From Leucocoprinus leucothites (Eukaryota; Basidiomycota; Agaricomycetes; Agaricales; Agaricaceae), in NCBI GenBank assembly GCA_013368445.1, contig JAACJO010000041.1, positions 62,001 through 126,000 on the forward strand: DNA of 64,000 bases, written 5' to 3'. Below, piece after piece: positions 43,687 through 53,911 of this stretch. Position 1 is the first letter of the stretch. Each line of letters opens with the position of its first letter. Position numbers and translations under genes: made by a program. Below the pieces are notes generated by a model that did not search any database, was not told the origin of the DNA, and saw nothing but the letters and a program-made list of their open reading frames with translations.

Positions 43687-44653
43687 CACCATTCCTTCGA
43701 TCGGTTAGTAATCCAAACAATTTTAGAGTTCGTATTCCAAGATTCATGAAAGATTCGAGAAATGGAGTTTGAAATATCGTTCAGATGGGAAGTGGACTGA
43801 ATGTTCGAACAGTCAAGGGCCGCTAGATGCTCAGAGACTTGAGAAATGAAAGCCGTCTCTTCATCGCTATCTTTCGGTAGTACTTGTTTTTTATAATTAA
43901 TATAGTCAGGACGGATTGGAAGGTCCATGATCAAGGGTGCGTGATCCGACGGGAGTCTCGAATTGATATCGATGATGTGGGAGGTGGAGTTGTTAGTACA
44001 AAAAATTAGATCAATAACCGAATCGTCATGACTTTCAATGGAAGAGAAATGAGTAGGGGATAAAGAAGTTGGTAGGGACCTGGTAAGATTGAAGCTATCC
44101 GCTAACTCCGTTAGAGTTATGGCTGACGTAGGGACGTAAGTAGCTGAAGGGTCCCATTCTGGGGATCGACAGTTGAAGTCTCCTCCCATATATACAACAT
44201 TAGGGATGTTAATGAAGTTTGTTGAAAGGAAATTGATCACTGACGAGGACGAGTCAGAATATATGTTAAGTAGGTGGATGTAGTTACCCTGGTTAAATAA
44301 ACCCAAGATTTGTATATCGCGGTGATTAACCCACTCCTGTCAAAGAATGGGTCTCATGCAAAGTAGGCGTCTGTGGACATAAGTCAGAGTATGGGGTCGG
44401 GGATCGTTAGACTTGGTAGGGCGAACCATACACAGCCATTCCGGGTGAATAGGGGCACCAATGACATCATCCCCTTCAGGGTTAGTCGTAGAGGGTGCTT
44501 TCCAAATATGATTCCATGGAGGTTCTTGTAGAAAAATAATTTCGAAATCCAGTTTTTTGGATTCGAGTATGGTATCAACCAGGGCATAAGAGCGTCCCAC
44601 GTTTTGCGAATAGATGCGAACAGAAGAGATGGGATTGTTCTTACCAGACATAT

Positions 44654-47412
44654 TTAAATGGCAACTCCGCCACCGGAGCGATTGGAATTAGCGCGAACAG
44701 CACGAGCGGTGCGTGATTCGGTGGCTTTATTAGAGTGCCAAGTTCGATCGAACCTGTTCCTCCAAAATGGACATTTGGTGTCATTTGCGTGATGGTCGCC
44801 TTTGCAGTTCAGGCATTTGAAGTTCTCCAAGTGAGGACATGGGATGCCCTCAGGAGTGGCGTCACGGGGGGGGGGTTTGATTTAGGGTTGGCCTTACAAC
44901 ACCAGGCCATGGATCGGTGGTTTTCGATGCGATGAGGACCACCACAGATTTGACAACGTGCACCAAGGGCGCGACACACATGAGTGGGGTGACCCCAACG
45001 CCAACAGTTCCTGCATTGCACAATGCCGGGGTGCATGCTAGTAGCTCGGATGGTTCCGACATGTCGGCCAAAGTTGATAGTACGGTTGACCAACATCTTG
45101 GCCTTAGTACCGTTTTGTGAGTCCCAGATATCGAACCACACGACAGCAGTATCCAATTTCGGAGATGCTTTCATAACGCGAGGGCGGGCGGCGAGAATAA
45201 CATTCTCAAACAAAGTAGATTGTCCAAGAGCTTGTTCAACGAATGCGGGGGAAAGGGGGTTGGAAGAATTGGCTACCCAATAGGGGACACCGACGATTTT
45301 AAGGAATGATTTGGATTGTGGGAGGCGCGGCTCAACAGGGATGGCATCTTCTAGTTGCCAGGCTTTTTTAAGCCATGATTTAATGGTTTCTAGGTCAGCA
45401 GGGGATGCGACCCCTGAGGTGGCGATGGAAATGCCATTATATGATTCGCGGACTGATTCGACGCGGAGTTTGGATTGGGTGGCAGTAAGACCGCGGTTAC
45501 AGAATTCGGCTGCCTTATTGAAGTCTTTAATGCGGTCAGCGATGATGTTCCCTTCAAACGGGATGAGGACTTGGCGACGGGTAGGTCTGTGCGTGGTCAT
45601 TTTAGGTTTAGCGCGTAGAGCGCTTGTGGTTGAGGGTTCGGGCGCTTGAGGTTGGGCACCTCCAAAGCCTGCCTTGTACATAGCAAGTACTTTGTCGTAT
45701 GATAGTTCAGGGAAGGTGAGTATCATTTCTCGCATCTTAACCCCGTCGATGTTGGAAGAGGAGTTGGAAAAGGAAGTCGCCGGCTGGACACCCCGTCGGG
45801 CGGCATCAGCGAACGACACATTCTTCTTGTTGAAATGTTCCGTAAGGGGTTTGGTGGATGCCTTACGGTCAGGAGGGGGAATGGGAGGCGGCATGTCAGA
45901 GGTGCCCTTGGGGTTAGGTTTTGATGGCTGAGCCTGGCCATCATGGGAGGGGCGCCCAACTGAGCGCTCAATGTTTCCATTCCCGTTCCTTGGAGTCACG
46001 TGATTGGAGGGTGGGGGGGGGGCCCGGGAGACACGAATAGGACCGGATGGCTTAGAAGACGTAACGTCATTCCTTGCCTTTAGGGAGCCTGGCACGGACG
46101 AAACGTCAAGTGCCTTACCAGAAGACATAACGTCATTCTGGGGGATAGGAATGGTGCCCTCAACGGGAGGGGCTTGGTCGATGTTCATGCGATCATCGTC
46201 AATACGTGCTGTATGGTTAGTTTGCCCAACGACAATGCCAGGCGGGAATAGGGGGGTAGGGATGGAGGACGGATGAGGGTTACATGCCTTTTTTCCCTTC
46301 CCTTTGCCTTTGGGAGGGGGGGAAGAGTCCATCATGGGAATATCGGGAGGCGGACCATAGTAATGCCTTAGCGCATCTACGATGGTGAGACCGCTTTCGC
46401 CATTGATGGGAAGCCGGTCCCAGCCTGTTTCAAACATAGTAGTGAGAAGACAGTATATTGGTTCTCCCATCTGGGGAACTCTTGGATCCTTTCTGCCAGG
46501 TTGTAACCCTAGCGCAGCACGGTGCTTGAAGAAATTAGTAGCGTATTTAAGCGCCTCTAGCGCTTTAAAAGTAGCTTCACCGACAACAACGGTCTCTTCG
46601 GTGGCAGTGTTCGATGGATCCTTGAGATCCGGTAAATGTGGCTGTGCAGGCCTAGGCTCCTGTGGCTGTGCAGTGATGTCACCAGTGACATCATGTGTGA
46701 CATCATGTGTGACATCATTAGTATTAGATGAGCCAGCAAAGAAAGTAGCCGGAGTGCTGGTTGGCATAGCATTTGCTGACTCAGCGGATCCGTGGATCGC
46801 ATGAGGCAGCCTTGAGGTGGGTGGGGGTCCAAAGAACCGGTTGGTAGGCTCCCCGTTCGTTATAATCCCATCCTCTTGGTCGCTCCATGCGTCCCTGCGA
46901 GAGTTCAAGTTCAAAGGATCAGGTGTTTTGAGCTCACCAATGAATCCCTCGCCGAATGAACGGAAGGGAATGGGTGACTTGAAGTCGTTGTATGTGCTTA
47001 TCAACGCGATTCTTGAGACGGCTTTAGGTGTAGAATCCAATCCTTTGCAGACATCACGAGCACGGGCCCACCTGGAACGCGAGGATGGAGGAGGGGGAGT
47101 TCTGAGGGAGGAGTGTGAGGCTGCACGGGAGAGTGCAGCATGTACGTTTATGGGGGAGGAAGGGGTTGAAGATCCAGATGAATCAGAATCACTCTCACTG
47201 CTTCCTTCGATGTCAGATCCTGCTCTGGATGAGGCAGCCAACTTGGCGTCATTGTGAGCGGAATGTTTGGTTGATTTGATAGATAGCACGGGTGAAACAG
47301 AGTGGTCGCACTTGTAAGTTGAGACACGTGTTTCAGTGTCGACGATATTGATGGGGTCCGAAGACGGTGGAGGTGTACCCTTAAGGTCCACCCAATGTGA
47401 TGGTGCAGTCAT
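44654..47412 (-). pseudogene. TadL-6 ORF1 (gag-like), single frameshift
   Basis: ATG 47412 (MTAPSHWVDLKG) opens a frame without stops up to a run of 10 G (plus strand 44866-44875). There two extra bases relative to other copies shift it inside the zinc-knuckle domain. The total is 2,759 nt against 2,757 in TadL-7. Low-complexity acidic/Ser region near residue 60, an octapeptide-like DVTHDVTHDVTGDIT stretch near 240, the FLKIVGVPYW core near 710 and the first two Cys clusters (CRNCWRWGHPTHVC, CQICGGPH) are all present. If the G run is a sequencing error, the gene would be intact. Confidence 0.85.
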
Positions 47413-48121
47413 ATCAATAGAATTCGTAGTCAATGTGTATGTAGACACCGTCAAAGAAATCGATGATGGTGGTAAGAGTGTGGGAGGTGAGCAGCTTCCT
47501 TCTTTCAAAAAAGAATCGCAAGTTCCTCACCCCCACTTACGTCAAAGGGGGCACCTGGCTTCCCTTAGCCAATGAATCGCCATCATTATGCACATGCATG
47601 ACCTGTGCCATTCTCAACCATGCTCCAATTGGAGCATATCACAAGAGGTTCTTCCCCCTCGAGCCCAAGTCCTGTCATTGTGGCCATCGCCTGGAAACAC
47701 AACATCATATCCTGTGTTACTGCCCCCTCTATCCCTTCCGCACCCAATGGGTACAATGCGCTTTCCCTCAATACGAGTTCCTTGTCGAGTTCTTGAAAAA
47801 GAACCTGGCCACCTTTGCTTTTACCAATCACGACATGCATCCACTGCCACCTCAAGCCCCTGTGCCTGCCGAACCAAATGAAGGTGAACTATACTCTCTT
47901 ATTTCATCTCTCTTCTTTTCCTTTGAGACTGATCTCTGTGTATGACACCTCGTTCTATAGTCTCTTTCAAGTCTTATCTATGTTGCTGGACTAATCGTGT
48001 ATAGTCTCTGTCTTAAGCAGTCTTTGACCGCTTCATGTACCCCAGCTTGCTGTAGTGTACCGTCTGTTTGTAATATTTAGTTGAAAGTGGACTGCGATCG
48101 AGCACCGCTATATAAATTCAT

Positions 48122-48152
<31 letters not shown>

Positions 48153-48850
48153 GTCCATATTCTGGAAGAAGAAGTACCACGGCAGCAGTTTCCTTCTCTC
48201 AAAAAAGAACCGCAAGTTCCTTATTCCTACTTATGTCAAAAGAGGTACCTGGATTCCCCTAGCCAATGAGTCCACATCATTATGTGCACGTATGACTCAT
48301 GCTATTCTCAATCACGCTCCTATCAGAGCTTATTGCAAGAGGTTCTTCCCCCTCGAGCCCAAGTCCTGTCGCTGTGGCCATCGCCTGGAAACACGACATC
48401 ATATCCTGTGTTACTGTCTCATTTATCCCATTCACACTCAATGGGTACAATGTGCTTTCCCTCAGTACAAGTTCCTCGTTGAGTTCTTGAAAAAGAACCC
48501 AGCTGCTTTTGCCTTTACCAATCATGATATGCGTCCACCGCCGCCTCAAGCTCCTGTGCCCACCGAACCAAATGAAGGTGAACTATATTCTTTCATTTCA
48601 TCTCTTCTCTTTTCCTTTGAGTCTGATCTCTGTGTATGACACCTTGTTCAATAGTCTCTATCAAGTCTTTTCTATGTTGCTGGACTAATCGTGTATAGTC
48701 TTTGTCTTAAGCAGTCTTTGACTGCTTCATGTACCCCAGCTTGCTGTAGCATACCATCTGTTTGTAATATTTAGTCTAAAAGTGGACTGCATTCGAGCAC
48801 CGCTATATAAATTCATTGATTTTTTTTTAAAAAAAAAAAAAAAAAAAAAA

Positions 48851-50779
48851 CCAGCTAGGAGCGAAAAATCATGCTCTACAGGATGATAAAGGTGGTGAAT
48901 ACATGTCCAACGCATTTTTGCAGTTTACCAAGGACTGTGGCATTGAGAGGCGTCATTCCACTCGCAACAGGCCCCAGCAGAACAGCCTAGCTGAGAGAGC
49001 CAACAGGACTATGGGGGAATGCATTACAGCCATGTTAGCAGAGTCTGGACTCCCTCCTTCATTCTGGGGCCACTGTATTGCTTCTATGGTCCATGTGTGG
49101 AATAGACTTCCTACAGCTCCTCTCCCCAACACTACACCCTTCCAGGCATTTTTCAAGTGCAAACCGGATGTTTCCCACCTCAGGGTATGGGGGTGCACTG
49201 CCTATGTGCATATACAGCGAGATAAGCACAATTCTTTACAGCCTCATGTTGAAAAATGCGTTTTTATTGGTTATCCAACTGGCTACAAGGGCTGGCTCTT
49301 TTACAACCCCACCACTTGCCAAATTCGCATTTCTGAGTGAGCTGACTTTGATGAGAGGTACTTCCCATATCTCACAGGCTCTAAGCGTGATGATGTACCG
49401 TCTTTTGTGCCCCCTGGACCTCCAGCACCTCCTCAATCTTCAAGTAGCCCTTCTCCAGCTTTTCCTCCACTTCCTCCATCCTCTGGCTTTCCACTGCTCT
49501 CAGATGAAGGGGGTGATGTTGACCAGCCTCCAGAACATTGATCTGAGCCTCCTGAGCCACCTAGAGGGCCAGCTCGGCCCCAGCAGCCTCCAGAGTCTCC
49601 CAGTCATGCTCCCAAGTCTGAGGAGCGATCCCTGCCTCCCAGTCCATCTGTAGAGCCCTCTGACACTCCAGAGACTCCCAAGGCTGGTCCTAGTGTTCCT
49701 CTTCAATCTGGTGACTCCCCATTGGACTCTGATGATTCTGACATCTCCTATGCCACTCCTATCAGTCCAGCACCTCCCAGAATAGGGTCCGGCATGGATA
49801 CAAACAGATGCAAACAGATAGCTGGCACTCATCATTTTATTAACACTGCAGTAAAGGGAATACTACAAGAGATCAATTTTTTATGCTTTGAACCAATTGA
49901 GCAGATGCTAATCTTTAGAGTACAAAAGAATTTGGATGAATACCTTGAGACATTCATGAGAAATTTAGCTAAACTTCGAGCAGATGTGGTTCAGATGGCA
50001 AATGATGGATGAGTTTTCATCTGTTTGAAACATCTTAACGTGCGGGTTAACCTTCCACACGAAAAATATATGATATTGGAGATGATTATCTGCTCTATCA
50101 GTATATACAATATGGGACTATGCGGATGAGCTCCTGTGGATTAATTCAAGAAAAGCTGTCTCATCTGTTTGCATCTGTTTGCATCCATGCCGGTCCCTAT
50201 CCCAGAACACCTCCTCAGGTTCCTACACCGCTTGCACAGCCCCCACGGCCTCAGCGACGCTCCACATGACCTCCAGCACCCAGGATAGCCTACTGGCTAC
50301 TGGGGAAACCTCTGCTCTTCCCTCCAAAGGACCAGGAGCGAGGAAACTATGTTGATGCTGACTATGAGGTTGTAGAGTTTGCTGGAAGTATTTCCGGGCC
50401 CGATCCTCGCAACTACAAGGTTGCTATGAAGGCCCTGGATGCTGACAAGTGGAGAGAAGCCTGCAACACTGAAATTTCGACTCTAATCGCAAATGGGACC
50501 TGGGAGCTTGTTGAGCTACCTCCTGGGGCCAAAATCATTGAGTCTGGCTGGGTTTTCAAGTTGAAACTCAACCCAGACCAGTCTATTGAGTGCTATCGCT
50601 CTAGGCTTGTTGCAAAGGGCTATTCCCAGTGTCCTGGCTATGACTACACCGAGGTTTTTGCCCCTACATTTCGTCCTGCATCCCTGCGCCTTATTATAGC
50701 TTTGGCAGCCAAGGAAGGCTTCAAAATGCGATCTGTGGATATTTCCTCTGCATTCACCTATGGAGAGCTGGATGAGGAC
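48851..50779 (+). pseudogene. Cop-1 integrase - RT segment, interrupted by a MITE
   Basis: The polyprotein resumes after TadL-4: LQDDKGGEYMSNAF (catalytic D), PQQNSLAERANRT (catalytic E region; QNG in Cop-2 is QNS), the Pro-rich linker, then after the MITE the RT start (SGWVFKLKLNPDQSIE, VDISSAFTYGELDED). Stops include TGA at 49338 and TGA near 49541. It ends at 50779, before the RT active-site box. Together with 13496-14827 and 21158-21509 it may be one element. Confidence 0.85.
49783..50199 (+). mobile_element. hAT-type MITE, 417 bp
   Basis: An exact 8-bp duplication tcccagaa (49775-49782 and 50200-50207) and 37-bp terminal inverted repeats with two mismatches (tagggtccggcatggat... and tagggaccggcatggat... 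on the other strand). Each end also has a tandem gcaaacagat motif. The 8-bp duplication and TAGGG ends fit the hAT superfamily. No transposase is encoded; an open stretch over its left half has no recognisable domain. It interrupts the copia linker region. Confidence 0.9.
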
Positions 50780-50833
50780 ATGCTTATCCCTTTCCCCCTT
50801 CAACCAACCACACTCGTAAGCCATTGGAACTCA
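50780..50833. other. Unassigned 54-bp junction
   Basis: gcttatccctttccccctt and following bases match neither copia on the left nor GagL on the right. Probably filler DNA or a scrap of an element not otherwise seen here. Confidence 0.4.
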
Positions 50834-52013
50834 CCCTCCTTGTCCTCTTACCACCACCATCGAAAGTTGGTGTTTGTTCTGAGGCATTCCTACGTCATCT
50901 ATCTACAGTAATATGGGTAGACACAAGTCTAAAGCTACTGCTAACCAGTTTGCCGCATTCGAATCCAAGTCCGCCATCTCCAACGACGAGCTCAACATTG
51001 CCGAGATGGCCGAAGACAACCACCTTGACCCCTACAACAACCCACTCAATGTGCATGGGTTCTTCGGTCCCCCCCAGGCTGACATTCTGTCGCCTGGCCC
51101 CTCCCAACCAACCGCTGACGTTCCGTCACCATCGGTTGCTCCTCCAGTGGCTGACGTTCTGTCGCCACTCAAACCCTTCACAGCTGGTGGAACCACCTTC
51201 TACCCTGTCGACGCTCCCCCTGCCGTGCCTGAATCAGTGACCTCCTCTAAGGGAAAGAAGAAGGAGCTCACCCCGAAGCGTGCTCTCTCCAACCTCCGGA
51301 CATTCCTCAAGTGGCTTGAGGATTGTGCCAAATCCCACTCCTCCATCACAGAAGAGGATGCTTCCGCAGCCGTCACTTGCCTGGCTAAGGCGGCCTTCGT
51401 CATCGTCGACAAGCTGGAACTCGATGGCACCCCCCTCTCCTTGCACTTGCTCGCCTCTCATGGGCTGGCCGATTTTGGGGATGTAATGTACGACCTCAGG
51501 CGCAAGTGTGGGCTGCCCGAGGCCGGCCCTAAAGCTATGTGTGTCATCCACGAGGCGACCCATGGATCCGCTGACTCAGCAGGTCCATGTGACATCGACA
51601 TGGGTTCCCCCAAGGCGCCCACTTTACTGCCCCCGGATCGTCGGCCCGCCCCGGCCCGTCCCTCCCTACCACCCAAGCCGGTGCCTGCTAAGGCCCGCAC
51701 TAGTGGCAAAGCGCCCACTCAAGTGCCCCCTGCTCCTAAGGTTAGGTCTGATGGCCAAGCCCGGCAAGCACCCATCCCTCCCTTGGTGGCTAAGAAGTCA
51801 TTCGCTGAGGTAGCCCGTACCCCAGCGTCTGTGGCAGCGCTCATCAAGCTAGCCCAGTCCCACCCCACTCTCGAGCCTGATCACATCACCGCGATGCATC
51901 AGGCTGCCCTTGCTGATGCGCCTTCTGCAAAGAAGCCCCGCATGACCACGTCGGGCCCCACCCGACACCAACTCTTCCTTGATTTCACTGGCAGTGCTGG
52001 TGACATTACCTAC
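50834..52013 (+). mobile_element. GagL-8: 5' part of a gag-only element, left arm of an inverted repeat
   Basis: Starts with the GagL 5' end (ccctccttgtcctcttacc), has a 79-bp 5' UTR and the first 367 codons of gag. At 52013 it meets GagL-9 in the opposite orientation. 3' UTR and poly(A) are lacking. The right arm carries the same sequence inverted, so the pair can fold into a hairpin with a stem of about 1.18 kb. Confidence 0.88.
50913..52013 (+). pseudogene. gag-like ORF1 of GagL-8, C-terminally truncated, no stops
   Basis: ATG 50913 (MGRHKSKATANQFAAFES). The frame is open to ...GSAGDITY at 52013 and then runs 8 unrelated codons into the antisense of GagL-9. N-terminal type 2 (KRALSNLRTFLKWLEDCAKSHSS). 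No zinc knuckles remain. The lack of internal stops suggests it was young when truncated. Confidence 0.85.
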
Positions 52014-53829
52014 CAGCATGTTCCTTGCTGCAATTGACGCACTTGATGTGGGGACAGGGTTCCCCGGCAGGTGTGGGCTGAATGGGGGGGTTAGCCTTCA
52101 GCGATCCCTTACAGCAGGAGGAGGTGGTGTGGTGATTCTCGGACCGATGTGGCCCACCGCATTGTGAACACCTGAGTGCACGGTTGCAACAGGTGGAGGT
52201 AGTGTGGCCCCAGCGCCAGCATCGTTGGCACTGGGGGGTCCCGGGGTGAGCACGCGCAGCCTTGATCATGGACTGCATGCTGTTGAAGTTGAGGTATTTG
52301 CTGACCAGGCGCTTGGCATTGGCGCCGGACTGAGAATCCCAAAGGTCGACCCAAACAGTGGCAGTGTCGGCTTTGGCAGAGTTGCGCATGATGCGCACAG
52401 AGGATACATTAGCAAATGTCTCCTTGAAGGGAGACAGACACATATGGTCGGTAACGTGTTGTGGAGTGGCGCGGATGCCACTCATGTAGTAAGGGACGTC
52501 CAGGATCTTTAGGTAAGACCTGGACCTGGGGCGTTTGGTTTTCAGCTCAAATGGGGCAGTGAAGGCTGAAGAGAGGGAGGATTCGATCACTAATGCATTG
52601 GCATCAGTGGCGACGGAGTTGGTGTACAACGAAATGGTGTCGTATGCCCGAGTGATGTTCTCGATGCGAAGTGAGCTCTTCACACAAGTGAGGGAGTCGT
52701 TAAGAAGGCGCATCGCCTTGTGGTGGAGGTAAGTGATGTCACTGGAATTGCCAGTGAAATCAAGGAAGAGTTGGTGTTGGGTGGGGCCCGACGTGGTCAT
52801 GCGGGGCTTCTTTGCAGAAGGCGCATCAGCAAGGGTGGCCTGATGCATTGTGGCAATGCGATCAGGCTCGAGAGTGGGGTGGGACTGGGCTAGCTTGATA
52901 AGTGCTGCCGCAGATGCCAGGGTACAGGCTACCTCAGCAAACGACTTCTTAGCCGCTGAGGGTGGGATGGGCGCTTGCTGGGCTTGGCCATCAGACCTAA
53001 CCTTAGGAGCGGGGGGTGCTTGAATGGGTGCTTTGCCACTAATGCGGGCCTTTGCAGGTGCCGGCTTGGGCGGTAGGGAGGGATGGGCCGGGGCGGGCTG
53101 ACGATCCGAGGGCAGTAAGGTGGGCGCCTTGGGGGAACCCATGTCAATGTCACATGGACCCGCTGAGTCAGCGGATCCATGGGTCACCTCATGGACGACG
53201 CACGTAGCTTTAGGGCCAGTCTCGGGCAGCCCACACTTGCGCCCAAGGTCGTACATTACATCCCCAAAATCAGTCAGCCCGCGAGAGCTGAGCAAGTGCA
53301 AGGAGAGGAGGGTGGTGCTGAGTTCCAGCTCGTTGATGATGACACAGGCCGCCTTAGCCAGGCAAGTGACAGCCGCGGAAGCATCCTCCTCTACGATGGA
53401 GGAGTGGGATTTGGCACAATCCTCTAACCACTTGAGGAATGTCTGGAGGCTTGAGAGAGCGCGCTTCGGGGTGAGCTCCTTCTTCTTTCCCTTGGAGGAG
53501 GTCATTGATTGGGGCACGGCAGGGGGAGCGTCGACAGGGTAGAAGGTGGTTCCACCAGCTGTGAAGGGTTTAAGTGGCGACAGAATGTCAGCCACTGGAG
53601 GAGCAACCGACGGCGACGGAACGTCAGTGGTCGGTTGGGAGGGGCCAGGCGACAGAATGTCAGCCTGGGGGGGACCGAAGAACCCACGCACATTGAGTGG
53701 GTTGTCGTAGGGGTCGAGGTGGTTGTCTTCGGCCATCTCGGCAATGTTGAGCTCGTCGTTGGAGACGGCGGACTCGGATTTGAACGCAGCAAACTGGTTA
53801 GCAGTAGCTTTAGACTTGCGCCTACCCAT
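52014..53829 (-). pseudogene. gag-like ORF1 of GagL-9, lacks only the extreme C-terminus
   Basis: ATG 53829 (MGRRKSKATANQFAAFKS) opens a frame of about 605 codons without a stop. It has N-terminal type 2, a Pro/Lys linker, the RSYLKILDVPYY / VWVDLWDSQSG core, CQRCWRWGHTTSTC, CSQCGGPH and the start of the third cluster (CVNCSKEHA). It then ends two codons into the inverted junction with TAG. The protein would be nearly full length (607 aa), so expression of a functional gag cannot be ruled out. Confidence 0.85.
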
Positions 53830-53908
53830 ATTACTGTAGATAGACGATGTAAGAATGCCTCAGAACAAACACCAACTTTCGATGGTGGTGGTAAGAGGAC
53901 AAGGAGGG
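52014..53908 (-). mobile_element. GagL-9: nearly complete gag, right arm of an inverted repeat
   Basis: Minus strand from the GagL 5' end (53908) through 5' UTR and almost the whole gag, cut at 52014 within the third Cys cluster. It faces GagL-8 tail to tail. No 3' UTR, poly(A) or duplication is seen at the junction. Confidence 0.88.
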
Positions 53909-53911
53909 ATG

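Larger units (their letters stand above)
38990..44651 (-). pseudogene. TadL-6 ORF2 (APE - RT - RNase H - Cys/His), near complete
   Basis: ATG 44651 (MSGKNNPISSV). Residue numbers are after removal of TRG. APE endonuclease: N17 in SQN, E43 in FLQEPPW, GGDFN 156-160, SDH 235-237. RT: PGPDHISW about 455, D588 in FDIAQFFPSL, GQGSALSPI 646-654, FVDD 683-686 (intact; FVDD rather than the usual FADD). RNase H: D1001 in VVTDAS, DAELYS, ILITDCLP. C-terminus: CRCGHRLETRHHILCYC. Stops: TGA at 44340-44342 (R), 40552 (R) and 39874. A run of 8 G at 39541-39548 shifts the frame. The enzyme would nick target DNA and prime reverse transcription on it. Confidence 0.88.
38791..47490 (-). mobile_element. TadL-6: full-length LINE nested in TadL-5, hosting TRG
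   Basis: Exact 15-bp duplication gcagcttccttcttt at 38776-38790 and 47491-47505. The poly(A) is the T run at about 38791-38806. Without TRG the element is 6,991 bp, in agreement with TadL-4 (about 7.0 kb). 3' UTR is 38807-38989, ORF2 38990-44651, ORF1 44654-47412, 5' UTR 47413-47490. The 5' end reads tcacctcccacactcttacc, slightly different from the other copies (tcctcctttccctcttacc). It is the best preserved TadL copy. Confidence 0.93.
30649..47945 (+). pseudogene. TadL-5 ORF2, in four pieces
   Basis: Pieces are 30649-30975, 33293-34232, 36822-38790 and 47506-47945. Motifs in order: FLQEPPW, GGDFN, SDHAPL (endonuclease); AFDIAQFFPSL, IGQGSALSPI and intact SFVDDGLCIS (RT); VVTDASV, STDAKLYS (RNase H, where E in the usual DAELYS is K); CHCGHRLETQHHILCYC (C-terminal Cys/His). 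The segment holding SAPGPDHISW is deleted at the GagL-7 site. Stops include TAG at 30967 (TGG to TAG) and TGA at 37148 and 37736 (both CGA to TGA). Confidence 0.85.
27816..48152 (+). mobile_element. TadL-5: full-length LINE nested in TadL-4
   Basis: The 5' end (cctcctttccctctaaccac) lies next to ctgggagtca and the poly(A) at 48128-48152 is followed by gtccatattctgg, so LINE sequence continues on both sides. The duplication is short and imperfect (agtca / agtcca). Own segments are 27816-30975, 33281-34232, 36822-38790 and 47491-48152. The gaps hold GagL-6, GagL-7 with a Tc1 element, and TadL-6 with TRG. About 280 bp of ORF2 is missing where GagL-7 entered. Confidence 0.88.
24346..48639 (+). 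pseudogene. TadL-4 ORF2 (APE - RT - RNase H), split by TadL-5
   Basis: Coding pieces are 24346 to about 27815 and 48153-48639, together about 1,317 codons. Endonuclease motifs: EPPW (preceded by a TAG), GGDFN, SDHAPL. RT: SAPGPNHISW, DIAQFFPSL, VGQGSALSPI and SFVNDGLCIS, where FVDD has become FVND (G to A). RNase H: VVTDAS, SSDAELYS, ILITDCLP. The C-terminal Cys/His motif CRCGHRLETRHHILCYC is in the distal piece. There are several TGA/TAG stops and a one-base deletion near 26385. TadL-5 entered at KSWES, 3' of RNase H. Confidence 0.85.
21510..48850 (+). mobile_element. TadL-4: full-length LINE inserted in copia, hosting a 20-kb nest
   Basis: The 5' end (tcctcctttccctctaacc) lies at 21510 and the poly(A) at 48829-48850, flanked by a 12-bp duplication of copia sequence (ccagctaggagc at 21498-21509 and 48851-48862). 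Its own sequence is 21510 to about 27815 plus 48153-48850, about 7.0 kb. The rest is TadL-5 and its inserts. The 3' UTR (48640-48828) ends with the tail motif ggactgcattcgagcaccgc, tatataaattcattgattt. Confidence 0.9.

Noticed and set aside
47413..47508. N-terminal extension of TadL-6 ORF1 (MKEGSCSPP...)
   Set aside because: The extension is 5' UTR and flanking sequence; the conserved start in nearly all copies is MTAPSHWVDLKG.
49722..50012. 96-codon frame over the MITE left half
   Set aside because: It starts in copia sequence and crosses the MITE boundary; no transposase or other domain is visible.
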